IMG/VR virus record: IMGVR_UViG_3300037096_000048
Location: 1-57,117 of that record
Source of the DNA: a virus
Strand: one strand, 5' to 3'
Length of the DNA stretch: 57,117 bases
Part shown: in pieces, positions 1 to 7,922 of the stretch
Position numbering within the stretch: the first letter of the stretch is position 1
Layout: the number at the start of each line of letters is the position of its first letter
Notes under the pieces: model-generated
What the model was told of the DNA's origin: nothing
Databases searched by the model: none
What the model saw: the letters and a program-made list of their open reading frames with translations, nothing else
Translations under genes and position numbers: made by a program

Positions 1-142
1 ACGGCTCTCCTACCACGGACACTAAATCTGGCATCACAGACTATGCTAAGGGCGGCAGGGCGATGGAAAAGGCCGGATTCAAGCGGGGGACTATCCTAGG
101 TAACGAAGAGTATCGCCGCGACACGGCGGAAGGCGGAAATCA
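1..142. repeat. Terminal direct repeat (left copy)
   Basis: These 142 bases recur at 56976-57117. The only difference is at position 16 (C here, T at 56991), which changes a Thr codon (ACG) to Met (ATG) in the gene spanning the junction. The simplest reading is assembly overlap of a circular or circularly permuted genome, because the gene broken here continues in frame in the other copy. A short physical terminal repeat is less likely, since it would cut through an open reading frame. Confidence 0.95.
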
Positions 143-869
143 TACTATCAATGCCAATAGAAAAGGAGATAACGGAAAAACGGTCACCTATCTTACTCGC
201 AGAGGCGGAGCAGAAGGCGATAAAATGCGCCACACTACGCACGATAGCGTAGAAGATGCCATAGCCGCATCTCATCAGGAATCACCACCTAAAGATAAAA
301 TTAAACCCGAAGCATTTGCCGAAGACGACGAAGACACGATGATGGCCTACGGTGGCCCAGCAGTGCGCGCTACACAGGAGCCGGGTGTACCACAACGCAA
401 GCCCGACGATAAGCGGTGGCCTAAAGAAGACTATATGGGCGAGCAATGGGATGGCGGACCGGACTACGAGCATGCCAGCCTCACTATGGGTCCGGACAAA
501 AAGGAATACGATGCCGAGCAGTGGGTAGCTGAAGGTGGTGAGATTGGATCTGACTCCAATGACTTCATGAACGACGATGAAGACCACGCCAGCTCGATCG
601 CAGACGCCATTATGGCCAAACGCGCAGCACGTAAGGCTGCACTTGACACTGGTGAATCTGACATCCAAGAGAATGCCGACGATAATGATCAGACGCCATA
701 TGTCCGCGCCAATGCCCATGCACTTGAAGACGTATACGATGATAGCCAAATCAGTAAACAACCTCTTGATTCTAAAGGAGATATGGAAGAAGAGAACTCC
801 GAGAATATGCAGGACAATAGCATCGTGAGCAAGATCAGGGCAAAGCTGAAGGCAAAGCGAGGGTTCTAA
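1..869 (+). CDS. Conserved structural-region protein with AxGG motifs (5' part missing, continues from 56822)
   Basis: This is the 3' part of a gene whose start lies at 56822 at the other end of the window. Joined across the overlap it encodes about 340 residues, and the ATG at 63 is internal (residue 73). The N-terminal part carries the basic MPLINSKSK and AGKPQKQSLAIAY stretch familiar from small proteins of podophage structural modules. The rest is acidic and low in complexity, and ends in a basic helix (KIRAKLKAKRGF). Several hydrophobic-A-x-G-G motifs (YAKGG, MAYGG) also occur in the ejection proteins at 18967 and 20562. It sits just before the portal gene. The function is unknown; a minor virion or assembly protein is likely by position. 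Confidence 0.8.
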   Translation, partial: GSPTTDTKSGITDYAKGGRAMEKAGFKRGTILGNEEYRRDTAEGGNHTINANRKGDNGKTVTYLTRRGGAEGDKMRHTTHDSVEDAIAASHQESPPKDKIKPEAFAEDDEDTMMAYGGPAVRATQEPGVPQRKPDDKRWPKEDYMGEQWDGGPDYEHASLTMGPDKKEYDAEQWVAEGGEIGSDSNDFMNDDEDHASSIADAIMAKRAARKAALDTGESDIQENADDNDQTPYVRANAHALEDVYDDSQISKQPLDSKGDMEEENSENMQDNSIVSKIRAKLKAKRGF

Positions 870-870
870 C

Positions 871-1116
871 ATGACCCCCAAAGAACTTGCTGCCCTAGCT
901 AAAGCCTGTCGCAAGGCTGGTATACTGCACTACAAGCAAGGCGATATTGAGTTTACTTTAGCGCCTACACCACTACCCAAAGTTGTTAAATCAGCTTCAA
1001 AGCAAACTCAATCCATCCAAGGCGAAGTGCAAGTTGAGGGTTGGGACGCACTGTCAGAAGAGGACAAGCTCTATTACAGCGTAGGCGGCATACCTATAGG
1101 ACTTCTGGAGTCTTAA
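871..1116 (+). CDS. Small conserved protein upstream of portal
   Basis: This 81-residue protein has a helical, positively charged N-terminus (MTPKELAALAKACRKAGI) and then a short beta-like segment (YKQGDIEFTLAP). The start lies one base after the upstream stop, and the end abuts the portal start codon, so all three genes look translationally coupled. Small proteins with this opening recur before podophage portal genes, as far as I recall the family. No catalytic motif is visible. A portal-associated or assembly role is an inference from position only. Confidence 0.75.
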   Translation: MTPKELAALAKACRKAGILHYKQGDIEFTLAPTPLPKVVKSASKQTQSIQGEVQVEGWDALSEEDKLYYSVGGIPIGLLES

Positions 1117-3027
1117 GTGAAAGTCACGAACGTAGACCGCCCAAAACACACCAGCTACACCGCTAAGACTACAGAGAATAGTCAACGCAACGGTGCATAT
1201 CAATGGTGGCTGGGTAAGAATGCGACAGAGCGCGGCGCACAGCTCGTTGCTACAGCGGTGTATCTTCAAAAGAATCAGATATTTAGAGAAAGACAGGCAG
1301 CAATATATGCACGTTTGTACGGCAATATGTCCATGTTCAGCTTCATTGGCACCAATATGTCGAAGTTCGACAGTGCCAACAATCTGCCAATGGATCGCCC
1401 CACATTCAACGTCGTACAATCAGCTACAGATACACTTGTATCCAGAATTTCTCAAAGCCGTCCAGCACCTGTCTTCCTCACCGACAATTCAGACTACAAA
1501 GAGCGTAGACTTGCAAAACAACTCAATAATTTTATATTAGGAGAATTCTACCAGACCAAAACCTATGAGAAAGCATCGGTAGTACTTCGAGACGCCCTTG
1601 TAGAAGGTACTGGCTGCCTCAAGGTTTATGAGAATCAAGACAAAGTAGTCGTAGAGCGTAGGCTGCTCACAGAACTGATTGTGGACCACAATGAAGCCGT
1701 CTATGGTGAACCTCGCACACTGTACGAAAAGAAACTCATTGATCGCCGCGTACTTATGGATATGTTCCCGGGCTACAAGAATATCATCAAGGATGCAGAG
1801 ACAGCCACAATCGATAATAGTTCAGACAGCACCCGGTCGGTCGCAGAAATGGTGCTTGTCATTGAAGGTTGGCGTCTCAAGTCGGGCAAGGATGCCAAGG
1901 ATGGCCGCCACACGATAGCCTGCAGCTCTGGCACTATCTTAGACGATGAGTGGGGCAAGGATCGCTTCCCCTACGCCTTCCTGCACTACAGCCCTCGCAT
2001 GCTAGGTTTCTGGGCTCAAGGGCTTGCTGAGCAGCTCATGGGCACTCAGATGGAGATTAACTCCTTGCTGTATACTATAAGCCGTGCAATCCGCCTAGTC
2101 GGTGTACCGCGTGTTTTTGTTGAGATGGGCAGTAAAGTCAATAAAGCTAGTTTTAACAATGAGATAGGAACATTAATTGAATACCAAGGCACGAAACCTG
2201 TCTACGAAGTTGCTCCGTGTGTACCTGAAGAACTCTACGCACAATTGCAAAGGCTCATCGGCTACGCATATCAGCAATGTGGTGTGTCTGCATTGCAGGC
2301 TAGTTCCGAAATACCAAGTGGTCTCGACTCCGGCGAGGCTATACGAACTTACGATGACATTTCTACTGACCGTTTTGCTGCCCTTAGCCGTCGTTACGAT
2401 AATTTATTCATTGATCTGGCTTACTTGGTTACTGATGTCGCCAAAGATGTAGCAGAGCGCACGGGTAGTTATGAAACTGTATACCCCAATAAGAATGGAG
2501 CCAAACAGATAGACTTACCTGACATGGACATGCTGGAAGACCCATTCGTGATCCAGTGCTTCAACATGAGTAGTTTGCCTAGAGACCCAGCCGGGCGCAT
2601 GCAGAAGATCACTGAAATGATCCAAGCGGGTATGGTGACCATCAAGGAAGGCCGCAGACTGCTGGATTATCCAGATCTTGATCAAGTCGAGACCCTAGCC
2701 AATGCCAGCGAAGAGCGCATATTCCAGTACTTAGACGCCATAGTGGAAGAAGGCGACTACAAGATGCCAGATGCTTTCATGGACTTGGACTTAGCCAATG
2801 AGCTGACGGTGCAATATTACAACCTGTATGCAAGTTCCAAGCTTGAAGAAGACCGCTGCCAAATGCTCCGGGACTTCTTTTCGCAGATCCAAGCTATCAA
2901 ACAGGCTTCAGTGCCGCCAATGCCACCAGCAGGCCAGCCAGCGGCCCCACAAGCGAATCCACAGCCTACACCCCAATCTCCGTTAATCCCTAACGGTGCC
3001 CAGCAGCCCGCACCCCCGGCTGCATAA
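1117..3027 (+). CDS. Portal protein
   Basis: This 636-residue protein should form the dodecameric ring at the capsid vertex through which DNA is packaged and ejected. The size and position (before scaffold and capsid) fit podovirus portals. The sequence fits too: an alpha-rich stem region (QMEINSLLYTISRAIRL, about residues 310-326), a wing with conserved Trp and Tyr residues, and a flexible Pro/Gln/Ala-rich C-terminus (about 600-636). The start is GTG, chosen because a GGAG ribosome binding site lies eight bases upstream and the codon directly follows the previous stop. No other virion protein in the window competes for this role. Confidence 0.9.
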   Translation: MKVTNVDRPKHTSYTAKTTENSQRNGAYQWWLGKNATERGAQLVATAVYLQKNQIFRERQAAIYARLYGNMSMFSFIGTNMSKFDSANNLPMDRPTFNVVQSATDTLVSRISQSRPAPVFLTDNSDYKERRLAKQLNNFILGEFYQTKTYEKASVVLRDALVEGTGCLKVYENQDKVVVERRLLTELIVDHNEAVYGEPRTLYEKKLIDRRVLMDMFPGYKNIIKDAETATIDNSSDSTRSVAEMVLVIEGWRLKSGKDAKDGRHTIACSSGTILDDEWGKDRFPYAFLHYSPRMLGFWAQGLAEQLMGTQMEINSLLYTISRAIRLVGVPRVFVEMGSKVNKASFNNEIGTLIEYQGTKPVYEVAPCVPEELYAQLQRLIGYAYQQCGVSALQASSEIPSGLDSGEAIRTYDDISTDRFAALSRRYDNLFIDLAYLVTDVAKDVAERTGSYETVYPNKNGAKQIDLPDMDMLEDPFVIQCFNMSSLPRDPAGRMQKITEMIQAGMVTIKEGRRLLDYPDLDQVETLANASEERIFQYLDAIVEEGDYKMPDAFMDLDLANELTVQYYNLYASSKLEEDRCQMLRDFFSQIQAIKQASVPPMPPAGQPAAPQANPQPTPQSPLIPNGAQQPAPPAA

Positions 3028-3065
3028 AACTAGAAGCTACTGATTACCAACAAGCAAGGAAAAGT

Positions 3066-3278
3066 ATGTGTATTTTTATGACCGAACAAAAAGCAGAAGA
3101 ACAGCGTCACCAAGCCTACCTAAAATTATTGGCTAATATGCAAGTTATCTTCGCTGCCGAAAAGGCATATGAAGAAGCTTGCACAGTGACGCTTTTCATC
3201 CGCAACGCCGATTCGCAACAATGTACTTTAGTCCGCAGGCAAAGACCGAGTACAAAATTAAGGCCGGGTGTAAAATGA
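3066..3278 (+). CDS. Small hypothetical protein
   Basis: This 70-residue protein follows a good Shine-Dalgarno sequence (AAGGAAAAG) and overlaps the next gene by ATGA at 3275-3278. The N-terminal two thirds looks helical and charged (EQKAEEQRHQAYLKLLA). I recognise no family. It lies between portal and scaffold, so a minor head-assembly role is possible but unsupported. Confidence 0.6.
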   Translation: MCIFMTEQKAEEQRHQAYLKLLANMQVIFAAEKAYEEACTVTLFIRNADSQQCTLVRRQRPSTKLRPGVK

Positions 3279-3649
3279 GAAATACATTTTGGCTATCCAG
3301 CTACACGGACCTATCTAAGGTCTACATCATACCCAAAGAGAGCCGCTCGCCTGGCTTCACTGTGCGCGAAATACGACCGGAAGACTATGCCGAGCATAAA
3401 CGGCTAACCCAAGAAAAGAACGCTATCCGGTTGTCAGCGAAAAGGGATGCATGGGTACGTACTCGTAACCACCTCGCCGCTCAGCTTCAAGAATGTTTTA
3501 ACAAATACTTCCAAGGCATTGAAACCCCAGTGAATATTTGCGAATGCGGTAGCACTAAAGCAGGCACCGGCGGTCACAGCACTTGGTGCCCGGCCTTTGC
3601 TGCTACTGAATACGAGCGTCTGAAAACTTCGGACAATAACGTAAAATAA
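3275..3649 (+). CDS. Small protein with a Cys-rich zinc-ribbon-like C-terminus
   Basis: The protein has 124 residues. I chose the ATG at 3275, although the frame is open further upstream, because it overlaps the preceding stop (ATGA), the pattern used throughout this genome. The middle is basic and helical (residues about 35-70). Near the C-terminus a CECG stretch is followed by GGHSTWCP, giving three Cys and one His in a spacing that could hold one metal ion. Similar short Cys motifs occur in phage proteins of unknown function. The role is unknown; DNA or protein binding is an inference. Confidence 0.7.
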   Translation: MRNTFWLSSYTDLSKVYIIPKESRSPGFTVREIRPEDYAEHKRLTQEKNAIRLSAKRDAWVRTRNHLAAQLQECFNKYFQGIETPVNICECGSTKAGTGGHSTWCPAFAATEYERLKTSDNNVK

Positions 3650-3700
3650 CAACCAACTAAAAGCATTGTCACATCAACTAAATCCATAAAGGAAACTACC

Positions 3701-4717
3701 ATGGCTTTCACAGTCACGTCATCAGCAGTCGCACCAACAGCAAACTCTTCAGGCTCCAATCATCAGTCCACAGGCAGAGAGCGCGCTATTGCAATGCTCA
3801 CCAAGGGCTCTCCCGCTCAGCTTGCCCTGGTGAGTCAGAATAACGCTTCACCCGAAGATATCTCAGCAATATCACCAACTAAAGCCGCAACACTAGACCA
3901 ATTACGCAGTGCTGAAGACGGACAGGACAATCCGACTCCAGAAGCTACGAAGACCAAAGAAGAGCCGCTGTCATCTCAATATGCCCAGCTCGCCCGCAAG
4001 GAAAAGGCTCTCAGAGCCGAAGCTATCAAGCTTAAAACCGAACGAGAAGCGATCAAGGCAGAACGGGAAGCATCAGCGAAGGCCAATGCCGCTCCGGCGT
4101 TTGATCAATCCAAATACATCGACAAGGACAGGATCACGAAGGACACAATGGCCGTTCTGCAGGAACTTGGTATCGGTTACGACCAGCTCACTCAGATGGC
4201 TCTAAATGGTCCCTCACCAGAATCCCAACAGCAGCAAGCCTACATTGCAAAGTTAGAAGCGAGATTGAACTCGTTAGAAACTAAGCAAGCATCCACTACG
4301 ACAGCCTTCGAGGCCAGTCAACAGCAAGGTTACGATCAAGCCGTCAAGCAGATCAAAGCAGATGCAAGACAGCTGGTGCAATCCGACCCAGACGCCTATG
4401 AGGCGATTCGGGCGGCGGGCACCGTAAATGACGTTGTTGAACTCATTGAACAGACATTCAAAGAGGATGGCATCTTGATGTCAACGGAAGATGCGGCAAA
4501 CGCTGTTGAAGAACACCTAGTGGAAGAAGCGATGAAATACGCGCGTCTGAAAAAGACCCAAGCGCGTATGAGGCCCACAACGGCCACCACGACTCAGCAA
4601 GAGTCAGTCCCCGGCTCCAAGCAGCCACCCAAGACTTTAACGAACGCAGCAGGCGCCCAGCGGCCGATGACAAGTCGCGAACGTGCAATTGCAGCGTTTC
4701 ACAACAAATTGAAATAA
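3701..4717 (+). CDS. Capsid scaffolding protein
   Basis: This 338-residue protein lies directly upstream of the major capsid gene and has scaffold-like composition. It is rich in Ala, Glu, Lys and Gln, has almost no Cys or Trp, and contains a long coiled coil (KEKALRAEAIKLKTEREAIK and onward, about residues 100-125) plus a second helical segment around 175-200. The motif RERAIA occurs near both ends (GRERAIAMLTKG at about 25 and SRERAIAAFHNKLK at the C-terminus). The basic C-terminal helix is where scaffold proteins usually contact the capsid protein. It would line the procapsid and leave before maturation. The assignment rests on position and composition; no protease domain is visible. Confidence 0.8.
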   Translation: MAFTVTSSAVAPTANSSGSNHQSTGRERAIAMLTKGSPAQLALVSQNNASPEDISAISPTKAATLDQLRSAEDGQDNPTPEATKTKEEPLSSQYAQLARKEKALRAEAIKLKTEREAIKAEREASAKANAAPAFDQSKYIDKDRITKDTMAVLQELGIGYDQLTQMALNGPSPESQQQQAYIAKLEARLNSLETKQASTTTAFEASQQQGYDQAVKQIKADARQLVQSDPDAYEAIRAAGTVNDVVELIEQTFKEDGILMSTEDAANAVEEHLVEEAMKYARLKKTQARMRPTTATTTQQESVPGSKQPPKTLTNAAGAQRPMTSRERAIAAFHNKLK

Positions 4718-4731
4718 AAGGATAAAACGAT

Positions 4732-6030
4732 ATGGCAGCGGTATATGCAACTAGTGGTAATCAGATTGCTTCTCTTAAGGAGTTGTATACTGATGACAAA
4801 GATTACATGCAGGATCTAGTCTACAAGGAAAACCCTTTCCTTGCTCTAGTTCCGAAAAATGAGAGTCCAGACGGCTTCGCGGGTAAGTACATCCCGGTTC
4901 CTCTGGAATATGGAGTTCCGCAGGGTCGTTCCCACACGTTCACCAACGCGCAGGGCAACCAGACACCGACGCAGCTTGCAAGTTATTTCGTGTTCGTTAT
5001 TCAGGATTACCAGTTGGTCACTATCACCAACCTCCTGATGGAACAGACGAAAACTGACGCCGGTGCATTCGTCGATGCTGCGAAGCTTCAGATGGATGGC
5101 GGTTTCAGGAACATTACCAACAACATCGCGTTTGAACTCTTCAATAGCGGTACGGCAACGCGTGGCAGTTCTACAGCAACTTCCACCCAAGCCGGTGTAA
5201 CTGTTGGCGGCACGGTCCTTCCCTTGGGCAATCCCCAGGCGATCGTTCAGTTCGAAGTGGGCATGACCATCGTGGCATCTGCTACGGATGGCGGCGCACC
5301 TAGCGCTGACTTTGTCACTCTCACCAGCGTGAACAGGGCAACAGGCGTTGTCAGCGGTACAGCTTCGGCTGCAACGTTGTCGGCTAACTGGGCTATTGGC
5401 ACAGGCATCGCATATCTGACAGTCATGGGCGACCTTCCAGCCGCCGGTGCAACGAGCACTGGTAGCTTCTTGGCACTGTCTGGACTGGCCGCATGGATTC
5501 CAGTCACTTCCCCAGCACCTACGGATAATTTCTGGGGTGTGAATCGTTCGGCTGACCCAACGCGTCTTGCAGGTCTTCGGTACAATGCGCAGGCATTCAC
5601 CATTGAAGAAGGCATGACAAATGCATTGGCATTCGCTAACCGAGAAGGTGCCAAGCCTGACATGATCATCATGGACTTCGCGTCCTATGCATCGCTTGTC
5701 AACGCTCTGGGCGCTAAGGTCTTATATGCTGAAGTGAAGCACGATGAAGTTGAAGTTGCATTCGACGGCATCACGTTTCAGAGCGCGTATGGCAAGGTGA
5801 CCATCTTGGCTGACAGGTCATGTCCTGCTCAGACCGCGTATGTCCTGACCATGAATACGTGGAAGCTTAGGAGCTTGGGCAAGGTACCGCATATCTTAAC
5901 ATATGGTATGGAAGGTTTGGAGGGACTCAGGGTTGGTAACGCGGATGCACTGGAAATCAGGATCGGGTATTATGGCAATCTGATTTGTTCTGCTCCTGGT
6001 TGGAATATGGTGGTCCAGCTCAGCGCGTAA
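4732..6030 (+). CDS. Major capsid protein, HK97-like
   Basis: This 432-residue protein should be the main shell subunit. The N-terminus has the motif DLVYKENPFLALVPKNE followed by GKYIPVP. The middle (about 145-265) is a Gly/Ala/Thr-rich inserted beta domain with IVQFEVGMTIVASATDGG, as seen in capsid proteins of this podophage type. The C-terminal half has the conserved patterns GLRYNAQAFTIEEGM, DMIIMDFASY and GNADALEIRIGYYGNLI. It has a ribosome binding site (AAGGAT) and is followed by the strongest intrinsic terminator in the window, as expected for a very highly expressed gene. A copy of its N-terminal motif recurs in the gene at 54708. Confidence 0.92.
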   Translation: MAAVYATSGNQIASLKELYTDDKDYMQDLVYKENPFLALVPKNESPDGFAGKYIPVPLEYGVPQGRSHTFTNAQGNQTPTQLASYFVFVIQDYQLVTITNLLMEQTKTDAGAFVDAAKLQMDGGFRNITNNIAFELFNSGTATRGSSTATSTQAGVTVGGTVLPLGNPQAIVQFEVGMTIVASATDGGAPSADFVTLTSVNRATGVVSGTASAATLSANWAIGTGIAYLTVMGDLPAAGATSTGSFLALSGLAAWIPVTSPAPTDNFWGVNRSADPTRLAGLRYNAQAFTIEEGMTNALAFANREGAKPDMIIMDFASYASLVNALGAKVLYAEVKHDEVEVAFDGITFQSAYGKVTILADRSCPAQTAYVLTMNTWKLRSLGKVPHILTYGMEGLEGLRVGNADALEIRIGYYGNLICSAPGWNMVVQLSA

Positions 6031-6055
6031 TAGTCAAGTAAAATCGTAAGATTTA

Positions 6056-6085
6056 AAGCCTGGAGCGAAAGCTCTGGGCTTTTTT
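6056..6085 (+). terminator. Intrinsic terminator after the capsid gene
   Basis: An 11-bp stem (AAGCCTGGAGC pairing with GCTCTGGGCTT, with two G-T wobbles) is closed by a GAAA tetraloop and followed by a run of six T. It lies 25 bases after the capsid stop codon and separates the head genes from the accessory block. Confidence 0.9.
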
Positions 6086-6107
6086 CATTTACAACACGTA
6101 CAAATAA

Positions 6108-6905
6108 GTGCATACTTTAAGGATGAATACGTGCTCGATAATAGGTTGTAAGAATGCTTATTACTCTAAAGGTTTTTGCAAGAAACACTACGACAAAAAT
6201 CGTAGGCATGGATCGGCTGAATACGAGAGAGTATTAGAGAAAGAGCAAAAATGCACGTCGGCGGGATGTACTAACAATAGGTTTTCGGAAGGTCTATGCG
6301 CTATGCATCGCATGCGGGAACGTCGAAAAGATCCCGCTCAACAGACTAAAGACGTTGCCTACACTAAGGCATGGAAAAAAACTCATCCTGAGCTAGCCGC
6401 CAAGCATCAAGCCTCATACTGTCGTAAAAACGCCAGGCGCCTGAACGTCGCTACTGCCAAATGGAAACGCGATAATTGGGATTATTATAAGGCATACTTG
6501 ATAGCATCCAAAAAGAGGACTAGCAACGCCACGCCGCCTTGGCTTGACAAGCAAAGTCTGATCACTATTTTAAAGGAGGGTCCTAAAGGTCACCACGTTG
6601 ATCACATCATTCCCGTAACCCACAAAGATGTGTGTGGCCTAAACGTGCCTTGGAATTTGCAGTACTTGACCAAAGCTGAGAACCTAGCTAAATCTAATAA
6701 ATTTGACATAAATAAGCCGCTGAAGTATCTTAAACTTATGGAACAGCATTATCAAGCCATAGACAAATCCTTCGCACAATTGGAAACCCAAGGAGACACT
6801 AATGAGCCTAATCCCCCGGTGCAAAACCCTATTCCAGGAATTGGACAGTCTATCCCTACAGGAGAAAGTGCAAGCGATAAATCAGATACGCCAAGCGCTC
6901 CATGA
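6108..6905 (+). CDS. HNH homing endonuclease with two zinc-finger-like repeats
   Basis: Two Cys/His repeats (C-x4-C-x9-C-x2-H) at about residues 9-27 and 49-67 precede a basic linker and a C-terminal HNH nuclease core with HHVDHIIPVT and WNLQYLTKAENLAKSN. This is the usual layout of free-standing phage homing endonucleases, which cut one DNA strand or both at a target site and spread by repair. The start is uncertain: GTG at 6108 or ATG at 6123 (AAGG lies too close to the ATG). The last 35 or so residues lie over the 5' end of the next gene in another frame and look like read-through sequence, suggesting insertion next to that gene. Expression may depend on read-through of the capsid terminator. 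Confidence 0.85.
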   Translation: MHTLRMNTCSIIGCKNAYYSKGFCKKHYDKNRRHGSAEYERVLEKEQKCTSAGCTNNRFSEGLCAMHRMRERRKDPAQQTKDVAYTKAWKKTHPELAAKHQASYCRKNARRLNVATAKWKRDNWDYYKAYLIASKKRTSNATPPWLDKQSLITILKEGPKGHHVDHIIPVTHKDVCGLNVPWNLQYLTKAENLAKSNKFDINKPLKYLKLMEQHYQAIDKSFAQLETQGDTNEPNPPVQNPIPGIGQSIPTGESASDKSDTPSAP

Positions 6906-7914
6906 ACACTCTCCAATGCGCGACCATCCCATTGACTTAGTGCTCTGGGAGCCTGTCGCCACGGTGAAACGCAATGATTACAATCCTAACTCTGTGGCGC
7001 CTACAGAACTCAAGTTACTAGAAACCTCTATAGCTGAAGACGGCTATACCCAACCCATCGTCACCTGGATCTCCGGTGATCACCGAGAGATAGTTGACGG
7101 TTTCCATCGCAGTAAAATTGCTATGGAGTCTGAAAAGGTCGGTAAGACTCTACACGGTTACATCCCGGTCACCACGGTGAGAGACCGCCAGCTCGATAAG
7201 AGTAACCGCATGGCATCCACAATCCGCCACAACCGTGCGCGCGGCTCTCACAGTGTTGACGCTATGTCTGAGATAGTGCTAGAGCTGAAAGCTAGGAATT
7301 GGAAGACTGCACGCATCTGCAAAGAGCTTGGCATGGAAGAAGACGAAGTGTTGCGCCTATGCCAGATCAGCGGGCTATCCGGACTATTTGGCGACGCTGA
7401 ATTCAGCCTAGCTTGGGAGAGTGACACCGCATCCAATGACTCTGAGTTAGACTTTGCGGCTGACTATTCCGCACTGACCCAGAACACAGGTGACAAGGAC
7501 CGAATCTTCCACACTTTTGACAAATGGGAAGCCGTGGGTGCTGGCTTCTTCGCGCCGGGCTTGAAAGGCCGAAGCAAGGACGAATGCGAGGATGAGTATG
7601 GTGCATTCCTGGCAGACTCTAATGCTTTCGCAGAAGGTATCCAGAAGGTATTTGCGGAATGGCCGAATAGCTGTGAGCATAACCTGACTAACAGCTCCAT
7701 GAATCGCATTGCTTGGATCGGGCAAGCTGCGGCATGTGCGGCACGTGGCTTGCCATCTACGTTCCGGGGTGGTTTTTCCGCGCTGCCTAAAGAGAAGCAG
7801 GACGAAGCTAATCAAGTAGCCTTGCGTTATCTGAATAAATGGCTAAAATCTAAGTCTATACCAGAAGTCACTATGGACAAGGCTTTCAGCGGTCGAGATT
7901 CAGACTTATTCTAG
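6802..7914 (+). CDS. ibrB: IbrB-like ParB-domain protein
   Basis: This 370-residue protein begins with a ParB/sulfiredoxin-type domain: LKLLETSIAEDGYTQPIV and then the nucleotide-binding motif VDGFHR at about residues 95-100. A helix-turn-helix-like segment follows (TARICKELGMEEDEVLRLCQ, about 172-191). The ATG at 6802 has a clear AAGGAGA ribosome binding site. The gene pairs with the PAPS-reductase-like gene eight bases downstream. IbrB and IbrA always travel as a pair and were first named as activators of prophage-encoded genes in E. coli; their biochemistry remains unclear. The 3' half is of unknown fold. A regulator or a CTP/ATP-using switch are both possible. Confidence 0.75.
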   Translation: MSLIPRCKTLFQELDSLSLQEKVQAINQIRQALHEHSPMRDHPIDLVLWEPVATVKRNDYNPNSVAPTELKLLETSIAEDGYTQPIVTWISGDHREIVDGFHRSKIAMESEKVGKTLHGYIPVTTVRDRQLDKSNRMASTIRHNRARGSHSVDAMSEIVLELKARNWKTARICKELGMEEDEVLRLCQISGLSGLFGDAEFSLAWESDTASNDSELDFAADYSALTQNTGDKDRIFHTFDKWEAVGAGFFAPGLKGRSKDECEDEYGAFLADSNAFAEGIQKVFAEWPNSCEHNLTNSSMNRIAWIGQAAACAARGLPSTFRGGFSALPKEKQDEANQVALRYLNKWLKSKSIPEVTMDKAFSGRDSDLF

Positions 7915-7922
7915 GAGAAACC

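Noticed and set aside
282-914. 210-codon minus-strand open frame over the first gene
   Set aside because: It lies antisense to the MPL/AxGG protein, which has a conserved start across the junction and fits the gene order.
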